Assembly: GCF_947623445.1 (NCBI RefSeq)
Contig: NC_135244.1
Span: 18,600,860 to 18,664,859 of the forward strand
Origin: Clavelina lepadiformis
Lineage: Eukaryota > Chordata > Ascidiacea > Aplousobranchia > Clavelinidae
Reading direction: 5' to 3'
DNA length: 64,000 nt
This document shows, one piece after another, positions 1 to 11,655 of this stretch. Below the pieces are notes generated by a model. The model did not search any database and was not told where the DNA came from. It saw only the letters and a program-made list of their open reading frames with translations. Numbering within the stretch: the first letter of the stretch is position 1; the number at the start of each line of letters is the position of its first letter. The translations under genes and the position numbers were made by a program.

Positions 1-1024
1 CTGTAGAATGTTTGAAAATTCGAATCGAAAGCATTTTGATCGCAATTTTTTCAGGTCATGCAACATTAGTGGTTCTTAGATGTCACAAATAAGCTTGTAT
101 TGCGCCAAAACGGAGTCCTTCCGAAGGTTGTCACCCTACGTGCGATGAATTTGTCAAGTGCATGTTACAGGTCAGGCAATCACAAACTTTCCAAAACGTT
201 TTGTCTGTATTAGACGGTATGCGTTGGTTAAGTGGCGACACCGCATGACTTTGTTGCTGCTTTGCACTGAACAGCCTATTAACCTGATAATTGCACTGAT
301 TGCTCGACTTCTGGCTGTAGTAGGCTAATTTACATTCGGAAATAACGTGGACTTCCTCGGACGTGAAGTTGATCTTGCATCGTTATTGCTTTTTAGAACT
401 TCCCAACGTAGACATTCGATGTGATTATTGTTATACTTACAATAGGTTCACACATACTGTAGATCGTTCTGATATGCTTAAGAATGCGACCAAACCTTTG
501 TGTAGTGCGAAAGCGTGGATTACTGTTGAATTCGGTGTATTTTAAGGGGATTTCCTTGAAAAAGGCAAAAGTTCACCGTCATTGCTATGAGCAAACCTAA
601 CCATGCCATCGATATTAGGCCTGCTCTGGCAAAGTTAACACCTCAGCGGGTTTGCCACCCATGTCTTAAACCATTGATAAAACTAATAATACAACTCTAC
701 AAGTTCCGATAACAATACCGAGCTCCAACCCTTTGCCTATAACAAATCAATCGAATTAAGATTTAACGCATGAGAAACAGATTGGGGCGTTTGATAACGT
801 GGCGTCTAGTTATCTCGATAGGTAAGAAGGACCCCACAAAGACCGATTTATATCAATCAACTTTTAAATTTTCCGTACTTTGCCTTTACAGTGATGGTAT
901 GAACATATCTTAGCTCTCACGTTTGTGCTATAGTGACGTTAGTCGGTTCACGTTTTGTTGTACAATGATAAAGTGTGCTGCCACTTTTCCACATGAACAC
1001 GCAGCGTATTCCGAAATTGTGTTA

Positions 1025-1039
1025 GGTTCAAACGGTTCA
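1025..1039 (+). promoter_or_regulatory. DR3 nuclear-receptor-like site
   Basis: Two identical GGTTCA half-sites are separated by three bases (AAC). A DR3 is the classical arrangement for VDR/PXR-type receptors. It lies more than 10 kb from the nearest gene and may be chance. Confidence 0.25.
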
Positions 1040-4000
1040 GTTTTAAAGCCACCTCCGGTAACGCCAGTAAATCATACTCATAGTAGGAGGTGAAGGTTGC
1101 TACATTTGCTGTAATGACTATAATGTCGACCATGTGTAATAAAACGAGGGGTGACAGAGAAAATGAAAGCAAAATTTAATATTTACATGGCCGTTTAAAT
1201 TAGATGCTTATATGGGAAAAGAATGTTTTCATGCTGTTAGCAGAAGCGTTGACGACAACCGCAAAAGGCCAGGAACGTTATCTGAGCGAAATATAGTTTA
1301 ATCACGATTTTACTGTAAAGTTCTTTATAAGTTTATGAATCTTTCAGTCAGTTAGCTTATGATTTTTAGCTTAAGTAACTTGTAGAATACTCGTCTACAC
1401 AACTGCAAACAAAGTTATCAATTCACATTGTTCATTGCGAAGAAAAACGTGACCAGGTCGCGTGTTTTTTTCAAGAAAGTACCGGCTTGAAAAGAAGTTC
1501 CCGAAACAGTAGATCTGACATTTTCAGCTGACTTGTTGGCTCGATAACTGCTAAGGGATAACCAGAAGTGAATGACAGGTCAAATTTCAGTCCAGTCAAA
1601 TGAACACGAGCTTCAGGCTCTTTTGAAAGCTTATTTCGGCAAATGCATGTACCGTTGACCCCGTTTGCTTGACGATTAAGCCGACGCAGCAGCTTCAGTT
1701 TGTAGGGTTAACACGCGGTTAAACTTTCTAAGTTTCTTTCAACTATAGCAGAATTTTTAACTGTGAAGAGGTTCAGAAAAAAAGCAAAAATGAAGATTTT
1801 CTGTCAAGGATATATCCAGCGTACATGAAGTGTATTTCAACTAAATGTGAACGGTGAATGGATTGGAGGTCTAGGCCTGGGATAGTCCAGGGTCCCATGA
1901 TCGCCCGAAAGCGACGTCAACATAAATTGTAAAAGTTCCATTGGAGTTAACAAGGGTGTAGTCGGGGTAAAAGTTTACCGAGGCAAATATTTCAAGTACA
2001 TCCCCAGTTACTTATGCTCTTAAATGCAGTTAACCGCTAAAAATGTTTTATGCCAGAATTCTAGAAAATTCGCGGAGGCAGGTGCCTCAATGTAGTTACA
2101 GCCTAAGTTAAAGCTAATGTTTGCGCTCGAAATGTGTAGAATTTTTTGTTGGTACTACTCGTGAAATCTGTTTACAACAAATAGCTTGGGTGCAAAGGGT
2201 TTAGAAAAGTGATATTCTTAAATCAACCCAGAATGTATTGCACCGCTTGTTTACAGAGCCTACTAAGGGCCAACAATAACCTTTGTCTGACTTCCATGAT
2301 GGTGGTCGTATAGTCATATAGTGCAACTTACTAAGGCAAGGTTAGCATATTTTAAATGTTGCGAAAAGTATCACCAGTTGTGGTGAAACCCGATGCCCAC
2401 AGTTAAAACGTCATCGAAAAAGGTTTACCCTGGTGGGTCATAGGCGTACACGTATTTCCTTTATGGTGTTATAACCGGACTCTTTCAGGCTAATAGGCGA
2501 ACTTATTGAAACGCTGAACGTGTGTGTATTATTGCCGTAATATAGTCGGGTTACAAGACTAATTTGGATACAGTTCGAACCCGTTGCCGTTAACTTTACA
2601 AGAACTCACCGGACGTCTTGAAACCACCAGGTACAGTATGTTTGTGTCGTAGCTTTAAAAAGTTGCGGTTTGATGACAGAGGTTTCCATTAACCTTGTTT
2701 TACACTTACCCAATCTTTTATGCGTTGGAAGATTTAAAAGTAATTTGGACTAAGTGTAGAGTGACATTTCCAAAAAAGACATTTTCGAATCTAAACGAAA
2801 ATCACTGTTTCCTGTTTGATTTTATTCATTCACATTTTCGATCATATTACGTAATGGTATCCCGTTGCGTTATATTTCCGACGACCTTTCAACCGAAACC
2901 ACTTTCAACAAAGTAGCTTTGCCGAAAATTTTACAATATTCGGACAAAAGCCCGACGTGGTTAAAAAAATGTCAAATTTGGAAAAGAATTCAATTGAAAG
3001 CGAAATATAGCAAAACGGTCAAAGTCAACTTTTAACAGGAATCTTTTCCAAACAAACTTACTGTAACCATGTACATAAACATAGGCTGGCTTCAGGATAC
3101 CTTTACTAAAGGCGAAGCTCTCAATTAGCTTCGGGTTAATTGCACCATAAGGTATACGCAGCCAAGCCTTGCAAGGAAGAGACGCCGTGTATTGAACATG
3201 TGTTGGGTATTTACATGTGATGACAGCCGAATATGTTGGTGTATTGCCAAATGATTAACATCTAATTGCGGGCCGTGTTCTGTTGTGCTGGATACGTTCT
3301 TGTACATTTGCAAGGTCATCATTCCCGAAAAGCAAGTTCTCCTTTTACCTCGTACAATTAGCCGCAAAAAGTACATTGTTCGGATTTTTTTTACCATTCG
3401 GTTAAGCTTGCGTCAGGAATAATTAAAAAACTTAATTCGCGCAAATACCTGTAGGTAGGTCCACTCATGTAAATGAGGCGATTGACACCAGATCTGCGGG
3501 TTGTACGATTTTGTGGAAATGTTTATAGTGCTGAGGTCAGCAAATCATTGATGGCATGCGTGACGGTGATTCCCCTACGTTTCAAGTGATGAACTTTCTG
3601 TTGCTGAACAACCGGCTTCTAAATGGACGGTGATTGGTCCCCTTCAAATCTTTTTGCAGTTGTTAGTTAGAAGCATTTTGGCTGTGCTTGCTTTAGAGAC
3701 ATTTCGTTTGCAATATCATTGAAACGAAGGGCCTAGTTGGATTTCACTGATGAGTTGTGCCGTTGGAAATATTGAGGAGAAATTATATTTAAAGTTTGGA
3801 GCAACTTTTGGTAGTAAGTTCTATCCTAATCGATAAATTCAGTTTAGATAACTATCAAAATTAATGAATTGAATTTGGAACGTTTGCCGATGAAAAAGTT
3901 GTTGTGTTGTGTGAAAGTGCGGCCTGGTAAGGCGCAAAGATGCAAAGTAGTTACAATTAACGTAATGAAACCACAAAAATAATCCAACCATAGTTTCGGT

Positions 4001-6153
4001 TTTTATTTTCTAAAGCTTATTTCTATGCGTGTAACATTACGTAAGTCTTTTTATCGTTCGATATTTCTTGGGGTGATTGCAGTTTTGTTGATAGAAAAGC
4101 TTCAGTTTCAAACACATCAGCTCAATTCCTTTCTACACATTTATGCTCTGGGCTGTATTATCAGTTAAATTATATCGGTGCAAACAACATTTACGAGCTG
4201 GCTGTCAATAACAATAGCTTGCGTAGCTTTTTTCACGCATAGCATGTAGTTGAGACCGTCCAAGTTATTTCATTCCGAAGGTTTGACACAATGCAGAGCA
4301 CGACTTGAGTATGGCTTTCATTTCCGCTACTCGCGAGCGTCACCGCGTGTCGGTTTAATCAGTAAGTCATTCTGGTCTCGTATTCCCTGCGGATTTCATG
4401 AACTCTCGTCACGACATAGGGTTCAAACAGAGGTTATTGCGTGGTGCTTGTGTTGGAGAATGTTTTGCCCTTTTACGCCCATTTAATTAGTGGGCTGACT
4501 TTGCTACGGCACGCAGCATGAATTGGCAAAAAAATTCGCAGAATTTTGATATCCACCCTCCCTATTTTAGTTATTTTCAGGCCTTTATAATTTGATGATG
4601 TGAGTGTATTGTTTGGTACGATGGTTGTGCCCTTTTAAGTGGATATTTTGCGCATTTGAATGACAAGATTACGAAAAACTTAAATTTGGAAAGTTATCAA
4701 CGGAAAGTCTTGTGTGACGGCGAGGTTTTTTGCTGTAAGCTTCATCGCCAATATTTTCTGAAATTTTATATTTGATAAACACTTCTATTGTTTTAAGTCA
4801 CACCTAATTCATCCAATTTTGCTTTATCCACATTTTTGTCAACCTACTAAAACCGATATAGTTTGTATTTTTTCATTATTTTCAAGTTTTTCATTGATTA
4901 CTTACAATATGTGGTATAAATAGGGAAATCTATGTTTTGAAAAACACAAATTAAAACGTCATTTCAGCTTAAGTAACGATCGAAAACAATTTCGTTAATA
5001 CGAAAGGGGGACTTTCTCCAGATAAATTGGACTATCCGTGTTTTTTTAGGTCATCACTTACGAAGTGACCGAGGTTTGAACCTTAATTTCTATATGACGT
5101 CACACTATCAGGGCGTACCGAGGCGCCTAAATTTGTAACGGAACCTCATTTAAAAATGATAATCTCCGTTGACATGACGGTTAATTATAGTCATATATTC
5201 ACTTCTCCAAGGAAAGTCATTTTTACTGGAAAATTAATAGGCTATCAACCCATTATGTGCTTTACGTTGAGGTCATTGGAAAAATTTATCCGTTTTACGC
5301 TATACAATAAGTTAATTGTAAATTGATTAGCATGAAACCGTGAGGGGAACATGGACAAAATGGGTACACGGTGAAACATGTAATGTTGGAATAAATTCAA
5401 ACCTTTACCAATTTCAAATCATTATCAACATATATGCCGCTTTATTTTTACGGCATTTGGTCTTATAATTCTTCGTTGAGTTTGTTGAAACTTTGATATT
5501 TCGGTGTTTGCCGGTATGATGTCACTAGTTGGCACGACAACAAGTTCAAGCGTAGTGTTTAAACATCCGGCCGCTCAAGATTTCTTACATTTGGTTCTTT
5601 CTTTCTAACATAATAGCCCGAGTTCATCAGGAGGTTATTTTTAATAACATGTCAAAGGAATGTATGATCGAACAGCACATATGGGTTTGCGTGGTGTAGC
5701 GTTCATGTTCTTCCCATTTTGTTCATGTTTGCTGTAAATTTTCTTCGATTGTGATCGAATAAACGCCACACCTGCTACGAATATAGAAAAAAATCAGTAA
5801 TTTAAAATTGTTAATTGAGCAAAAATAGCAGGTTCAAATATAAGTCAATGTGAATAAAAATAAGTTATTATACAGTAATTTTAGTAAGGTTGTATTGATC
5901 TATTAAAAAAAAACAATTTTAGCTTTTTTCATATAGTTTGTAGAATTTTATTCTGGTTAAATAGCTTTATTTAACAGCATATAGTAAGTAAATTACAAAT
6001 CTCTTGCAAAAATGTTTTTTTCAGTAACTGCCTAACTTGTAGAGAGTTGAAACAGGTTTGTTGTGCCAAATTTATTGATATTGATATTTAATGATAAAAT
6101 TAGTGACGTTACCTTGATAAAGATCAAGGGCTCATAACACAAACAGAGAATCC

Positions 6154-6200
6154 TCATGAAGGAGATACAGAACGCATAGAAACAATTTTCTCCTTCATGA
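6154..6200. repeat. Perfect 12-bp inverted repeat
   Basis: The arm TCATGAAGGAGA at 6154-6165 is the exact reverse complement of 6189-6200, with a 23-base loop. Only the 12-bp stem is clearly paired, so it is short for a microRNA precursor. I assign no function. Confidence 0.6.
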
Positions 6201-7325
6201 TATAAGACATTTTACATAAAATAGCTTGTTTATAGATATATCTGTAATGAAGCTAAGGTTTTGAAAACAAGTGTAACTTACAGCCTACGCCCTACAGGTA
6301 TAGTAATATTGGTACTCAGTCATATGTATAAGTGCGGCTGTTGCGATGTGTCTGATGTAGACAAAAATTTTCGAATGTCATGCTTTCTTTTTCTATAAAA
6401 ACATATTTTTCAAAAAACAATATTTCAAAAACATTACTAATGGAAGAATTGCTTTACGAAAACAGGAAATTCGGGGGCATGTCTAGGACACAGAATAATT
6501 CTTTTTTCGTGAGCAAAAACACACTCATGCTTTCAACAAGAATTGCTGTGTTAGCAAATCCTTGTACGTCTCTTAAAAAGCTTTAAATCCACTTAATGTA
6601 ATGTAAACGAAGCGACACTTGTGATATCAAGTAACATTTGATACAGTTTACAAAGAGCAAATATAAGCAACCAAAGCGCCGGAAGTGAATCTAGAATGAT
6701 ATGGTTTTAAACATTTATTATGCGCTGGTATATGCTATTTAATGCATGAAATATCGTTTGCGGATTATAAAATTCAGTCAAACACAGTTCCACACCGCGA
6801 TTTTGCAAATGACACGCGTGAACTGATTATGGTTATGCAAGCGACTCTGTGTTCTTATGAGTACTTTAGATATAAGTGATGTTGCCGGCGCATTTTTTAG
6901 CTGTATGGCACGAATTCCGATATTAGATTACTGAGAAGCACATGTCTTTTCAATGGTTTAAGACGCGACGTTCACAAGGTCAGCCATATTTACAAAACAG
7001 AGTGGAACAGGTCCTTTGCTTTTTCCTGATTCAATGTCAAGATACACGCTGTTACATGCAGGTCGCTTTTGTTTCAATTGAAAGGTTTGCTGACGCGCAT
7101 ATCTTTCATTACTTTAGCTACAGCTGTTGTTTTAAAATACTTCTCATTAACCATCTCACTGCCAGTTTTTTTGTTAGTTTTTCTTGACTTTTGTATTTGC
7201 TTCTGTCGTTGTGGCGCCAAAAGTGGCTCAATCCAGTAAACAGGACGTGTTTGGAGTTGTTGTCGTGCGCGCATATTTTCGGTACGATCGCCACACGCTG
7301 TCCTTCGTTAATATTTAAAAGCCCA

Positions 7326-7342
7326 GGTTCACAAAAAGGTCA
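7326..7342 (+). promoter_or_regulatory. DR5 retinoic acid response element, distal
   Basis: GGTTCA, five bases (CAAAA), then AGGTCA. Both half-sites fit the consensus (A/G)G(G/T)TCA and the spacing is exactly five, the preferred RAR/RXR arrangement. The left half-site is the same as in the well-known vertebrate RAR-beta element. It lies about 4.3 kb upstream of the first coding exon of the CYP26-like gene and on the same strand. Binding and function are inferred. Confidence 0.7.
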
Positions 7343-8401
7343 CTCTCCATGTGCCTAACTTCAGCTTAAAAAAATGAACTTTGATTCTTCTGGAATGACG
7401 TTAGCGGTGTGGACTTAACAGATATCCGATGACGTTTTGAGTATTTTGAAATACGACGCAATCAAAATACCTTTTATCATGTTCGAATCAGTTATAAATT
7501 TAACCTGCGCAAATCAAGATGACGGTGTTCATATAGGAGGGTGGCAAGTGTCACAAAACCTAACAATTCGACGTCGGATTAGTCACGCGTTGCCAGTAAA
7601 TATCGACAAATGGTGTTTTGCTTTTACGTAAGCGTTGAAATTCCCGAAATTACGACAACAACAATTCTAATCGTTTGTCCTTAACTTGAACTCAAAAACT
7701 ACGCAAGTGCTATAAGTTTCGACGTTTTTCGCCACGTCTCGAAAATTGCTGGTCGTAAGTTTTTGCTTGGAACAAACTACGTAATATTTATCAAATCTTA
7801 AAAAATATACACTGCATACAATTGCACGTAGGTTTCTGTTACGGGTTAATGTCTAACTTAATAGACATGGACAACTAATTTTTACACAGACGACGATTTC
7901 AACAGCAAACAAGTTTTATTAAAACAAACATACAAGCGGGATGAACAAGCGTCTCGGGATTGGCCTCTGTAGTTAATTGTTTCATCGCATATTTCGAAAA
8001 GTTTGTGCGATAAACATGGCACACAGCTTCAAGTGGCGCATGTGATATGGTGATTTGTAATTTGTGGCCAGAAATATAGGAGAATCTCTGGATACATTCC
8101 ATTGGTTCTGTACCGACGAGAACTGTTCAGGCATTCCAGTACAGACAGTTGCACGCATGTTCACCCTGTATCTTACAACATATTATCACGCCGTTGGAAT
8201 AATCTGTTGCCAACAATCCAAACAACATACGGTATTTTACGGGCTGCACTTTAGGCCTAGGTTACTTTGCAACTTAAACATCTATATTGTTGTCAGAGCT
8301 TGTTTGCCTCTTTTACGATTAGCAAACAACCGTAACACGTACCGTTGGACCTTATAGCAAGCACCTAAACAGCAAGAATATGGCCTCCCTCATACCACCC
8401 C

Positions 8402-8418
8402 GGGTCAAGAAAAGTTCA
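8402..8418 (+). promoter_or_regulatory. DR5 retinoic acid response element, middle
   Basis: GGGTCA, five bases (AGAAA), then AGTTCA. Both half-sites fit the RAR/RXR consensus. It sits about 3.25 kb upstream of the first coding exon of CYP26-like gene 1, in the same orientation as the other two perfect DR5 sites. Confidence 0.7.
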
Positions 8419-8519
8419 CATACTTGCCATGGGGCCAATGCAAGGGCAAAATTGTCGTCACTATTATCAAACATTAGACGTTTATAGTTTGGTTTAGGCG
8501 ACCTTTACAAGACTGTTAG

Positions 8520-8536
8520 GGTTCACGGCCAGGTGA
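8520..8536 (+). promoter_or_regulatory. Near-perfect DR5 element
   Basis: GGTTCA, five bases (CGGCC), then AGGTGA. The second half-site has one departure (G for C) from the consensus. It lies 102 bases after the perfect DR5 at 8402, so the two may act as a pair. Confidence 0.4.
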
Positions 8537-11037
8537 CTGCCCGTAAAATGTTTTGAGAATTCATGAGAGCAGCGATAAAACGGAGTTGACAGCTTGCTTG
8601 TGTGCTGGTAAGCAAATATGCTTGGCACTCGTAAGCTGGGGCCCTTCCTTGCAGTCGTAAATACTGTCAGTGGGTCTAAACTGCTTAGATAAAGAAAAGT
8701 ATTGCTTCCAGCTGTCCTTTCGATGAACCTAACTTGAAAACCAACCTTTTAACCCCTTTGTGAATGCTGATGAAGTTTTTATAAGAGAAATTTTATCGTA
8801 GTTTAGTCTTGTTGGACCGTGGCACGCGCGCTACTTTTTCAAGTGCCGAAAGGATTAACTCGGGTCATTTATGACGTCAGAAAACATTGTCAATGGTGAT
8901 CGTGAATTTTTCTGCTATGATTTTCATCTCAGCGTTCAGTCTGCTTTATGACGCCCGTCCAAGGTAAAAAGAGATACCTTGAATTGTTTGAAGTAAATCT
9001 TGAAATATACTTCAGTCTAATTCACCCAGAAACCTGTACCAACAAAAATAAATCGCTGTATCCACACTGCCGAAACCCTGCTTTCTTGACCTTTCCGTTT
9101 AATTAGAAATTAACCGTTGTCTGCAAAATCTAGATTAAATTTCTTTGTTTTTGTAGGTCTTGCGTTTTTAATCAACAAATGGAAAAAAGGTTTGATTCAG
9201 AGGTACATTTCATGACGATCACAAAAGACAAAAATTAACCTGTGACATGTTTTATATTTTTTCACATATGATTTATAGCATAACGCTGCTGACATGTAGG
9301 AGCATTCGTAGCGTCAGGTAATCAATAACAGTGTAACCAACCTGGTGAACTCAGTTTACGGCCTTCTGTCTAAACAACAACGGGCTAAAAAGACCGTTAT
9401 CCATGCTATTGAGCTATCCAGCTGCGATTGGCACTTCCGTCGAGGCCTCTCGTTTTTGGTTTTAATCTGGCCAAAGATACGCCAACGAGATTACGGTTTA
9501 CCGTTTATTTTTTGAGCATGACAGCGACATCTGAAGCTTGTTCAGTGGCGTGTCGCGGATAATAATGACGGATATCGGATGCTGTTTCATCCTACTGAGG
9601 TCAGACCCGGGGTGAATGAGTAGAAGACGCGTTAAAATAAGGGTGACCTCGGCTAACACCGCTTGTCCGTACTCACTGTAGAGTCACTTTATTTTTTGAT
9701 GCCTTCTCTTGGGACCAAACAGCAAATTTGAGTGTGTATTAACATCTTTAACCTCTAGTTACCTCTGGAAAGTTGAAAATCACAAAGATGTAAATTTTAT
9801 TATTTAGGTCTGTATATATTTTAGTTGGGTTTGAACAATTTTTTGTGAAGCTTCGCCAAGCCACTGAAGTTTTTAAAAGTATTCTATCAAATTAAAATCA
9901 CATTAACCCGCAAATGAACCGGCGGGAGTAATGGCGTATGTCGAAAAGGAAAGGCAGCTCTTTCATTTGCTCCAATGTTCGGGGTCATTTTCGAGTGAGA
10001 TAATGATAAAACGTCGTTTGGCACCAGGTGCGCAACATTTACGAGGTAAACTGTAGCACATTAAATTTTCATATGCAACCCCATTGATTCCAAGGGCCAT
10101 TTGTGCCCTAGTGAACTGTTGGGCTATCAAACAATAAAAATAACTGACGAATTACACTGCCATTGTGCTAAATCGGACCAAACGCTTTTGCTCATTTGCC
10201 GAACCCAAACCATGCTGCAAGTGCTGGGGTGTGCTTATTTATCCAGCTGCCATTAACCATTTAAGCGGGTCCTTAATATGATGTTGCGGTAACTCTAACA
10301 CGTCACTAAGGTCCTTAGATGCCACGGTCGAATTCCAGTCATTAGTTCCAAACAAAATCACGCCTCTTTTCAGTATTCACATAGTTTTAACCACAGGAAT
10401 GGATTGTTTGGTTGCAAGCCTGCCTGTGTGTTGTAATGCAATAGCAGACATAAATGATTAATCAATATTGGCTAGCAATGTGTACGCAGACAGCTTAAAG
10501 TTGTTTAGGTTCAACTGTTAACTTTAAAATGCAGAAGTATTGGTGTACACGATCAATTTTGAAGGAGTTGATAAAAATAGCTTTGGAGTAAGAAACGTCA
10601 CTGAAAAGTAATCGCAAAAATATGCGATTACCGGATACACCATGCTTGGATGGGTTCAATCAATTTTGTTGTGGTCTAACTGAATTATAAAGTTCATTTT
10701 ACTGTGCGCGCCCGCAATGGCCACATTATCCTGTTAAAAATAACAAGGTTAAAAAGTATTTTACCACAAGCGTACCGTAAGCGCTTTCGTTTTTCCTAAA
10801 TGCTTGCATTGCTGTTAACATGCGAACAAAATATCAAAGTTTTGAATGGTCGTTTGGGTAAAAACATGCGTATAAATTTTTACAATTTCACTTTGCAAAC
10901 CATTTTACCACTACTTATGACTTTCAAAATTTCTGTTATTGTTGACTTATCTTTTCTCCGGCAGTAGCCTTATCTCCTTGGGAAATGTTTGCAAATTTTT
11001 ATCGCACCTGTTCGCCCCCAAATCTATGGTCTGGCCA

Positions 11038-11054
11038 GGTTCACGCAGAGGTCA
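11038..11054 (+). promoter_or_regulatory. DR5 retinoic acid response element, proximal
   Basis: GGTTCA, five bases (CGCAG), then AGGTCA. It is a perfect DR5 lying 217 bases before the TATA-like box at 11271 and about 600 bases before the ATG at 11656. A promoter-proximal DR5 plus more distal copies matches the known layout of vertebrate CYP26A1, where retinoic acid induces its own catabolic enzyme. That the same circuit runs here is inference. Confidence 0.75.
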
Positions 11055-11270
11055 TGTGAAGGACAGCGACCAGGCGAGCAATCGCTCCAATAAATGATTG
11101 GTTAAGCGAAACAATTATCGTTAACAAGCGAGTTAAATAAAAAAAGCCTCCAGCTTGTTTTCTCCGAGGCATGCGGTATAACGCGTGTGCGCTTTGCGCT
11201 TTTTTTCTTTCCCGGCAACGAACGCGCTGTCATTTAAAAAATAAAAAAATAAACGGGGCGCTGACGTGAT

Positions 11271-11277
11271 TATAAAA
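11271..11277 (+). promoter_or_regulatory. Putative TATA box of CYP26-like gene 1
   Basis: TATAAAA follows a short GC-rich stretch and a CRE-like TGACGTGA (11262-11269). With transcription starting near 11300, the 5' UTR to the ATG at 11656 would be about 350 bases. No transcript evidence is available here. Confidence 0.45.
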
Positions 11278-11655
11278 AACCGATGCTAGATTTCCAGTCA
11301 TTCATTCTATGCTAGTAGTGGTTAAAGGGGAGTACTGTCAATAGTAAACGTTGTTGTCTGTTTCTATCCGTCATAAAGGGCGAAAGAAATATAACGAGCT
11401 TTCCATTATAAGCAAATATATCGACGTCTTGTTTGGGAAAAGGAAAGTTTTCCAAGAGGTTGCTAATCGGTTGTTCTGTTTGCTATCATCAACTTCAACC
11501 TTCTGGCTCGGAGTCCAGTTAAGGTCTTGTTTTTGCCGCATAAACCCACGGGTGTTTTGAATTGGCAATTATTGCGAGCAGACCTGTACTCAGTGTTAAT
11601 CTTAGATCACCTGCTCTGGTGAAAATTATCCCTCTGAACCGGCAAAGCGAGCCAA

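Larger units (their letters stand above)
1..7325. other. Gene-free left flank
   Basis: I see no exon chain or recognisable protein on either strand. The open frames are short (60-97 codons), show no family motifs and have no consistent splice sites, so I read them as chance. The stretch holds single nuclear-receptor half-sites, one DR3 pair (1025-1039) and one perfect inverted repeat (6154-6200). It could contain distal regulatory DNA of the P450 gene downstream. Confidence 0.6.
7343..11037. other. Intergenic, upstream of CYP26-like gene 1
   Basis: No coding exon is recognised. The stretch contains one further perfect DR5 (8402), a near-perfect one (8520) and several single half-sites. It is best read as distal regulatory DNA of the P450 gene that begins at 11656. 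Confidence 0.5.

Noticed and set aside
4420..4436. GGTTCA-N5-AGGTTA, DR5-like
   Set aside because: The second half-site lacks the conserved C; far from the promoter.
1..11600. CRISPR arrays, operons or bacterial-type genes
   Set aside because: No regular spaced repeats, no dense prokaryotic frames; the sequence is eukaryotic throughout.
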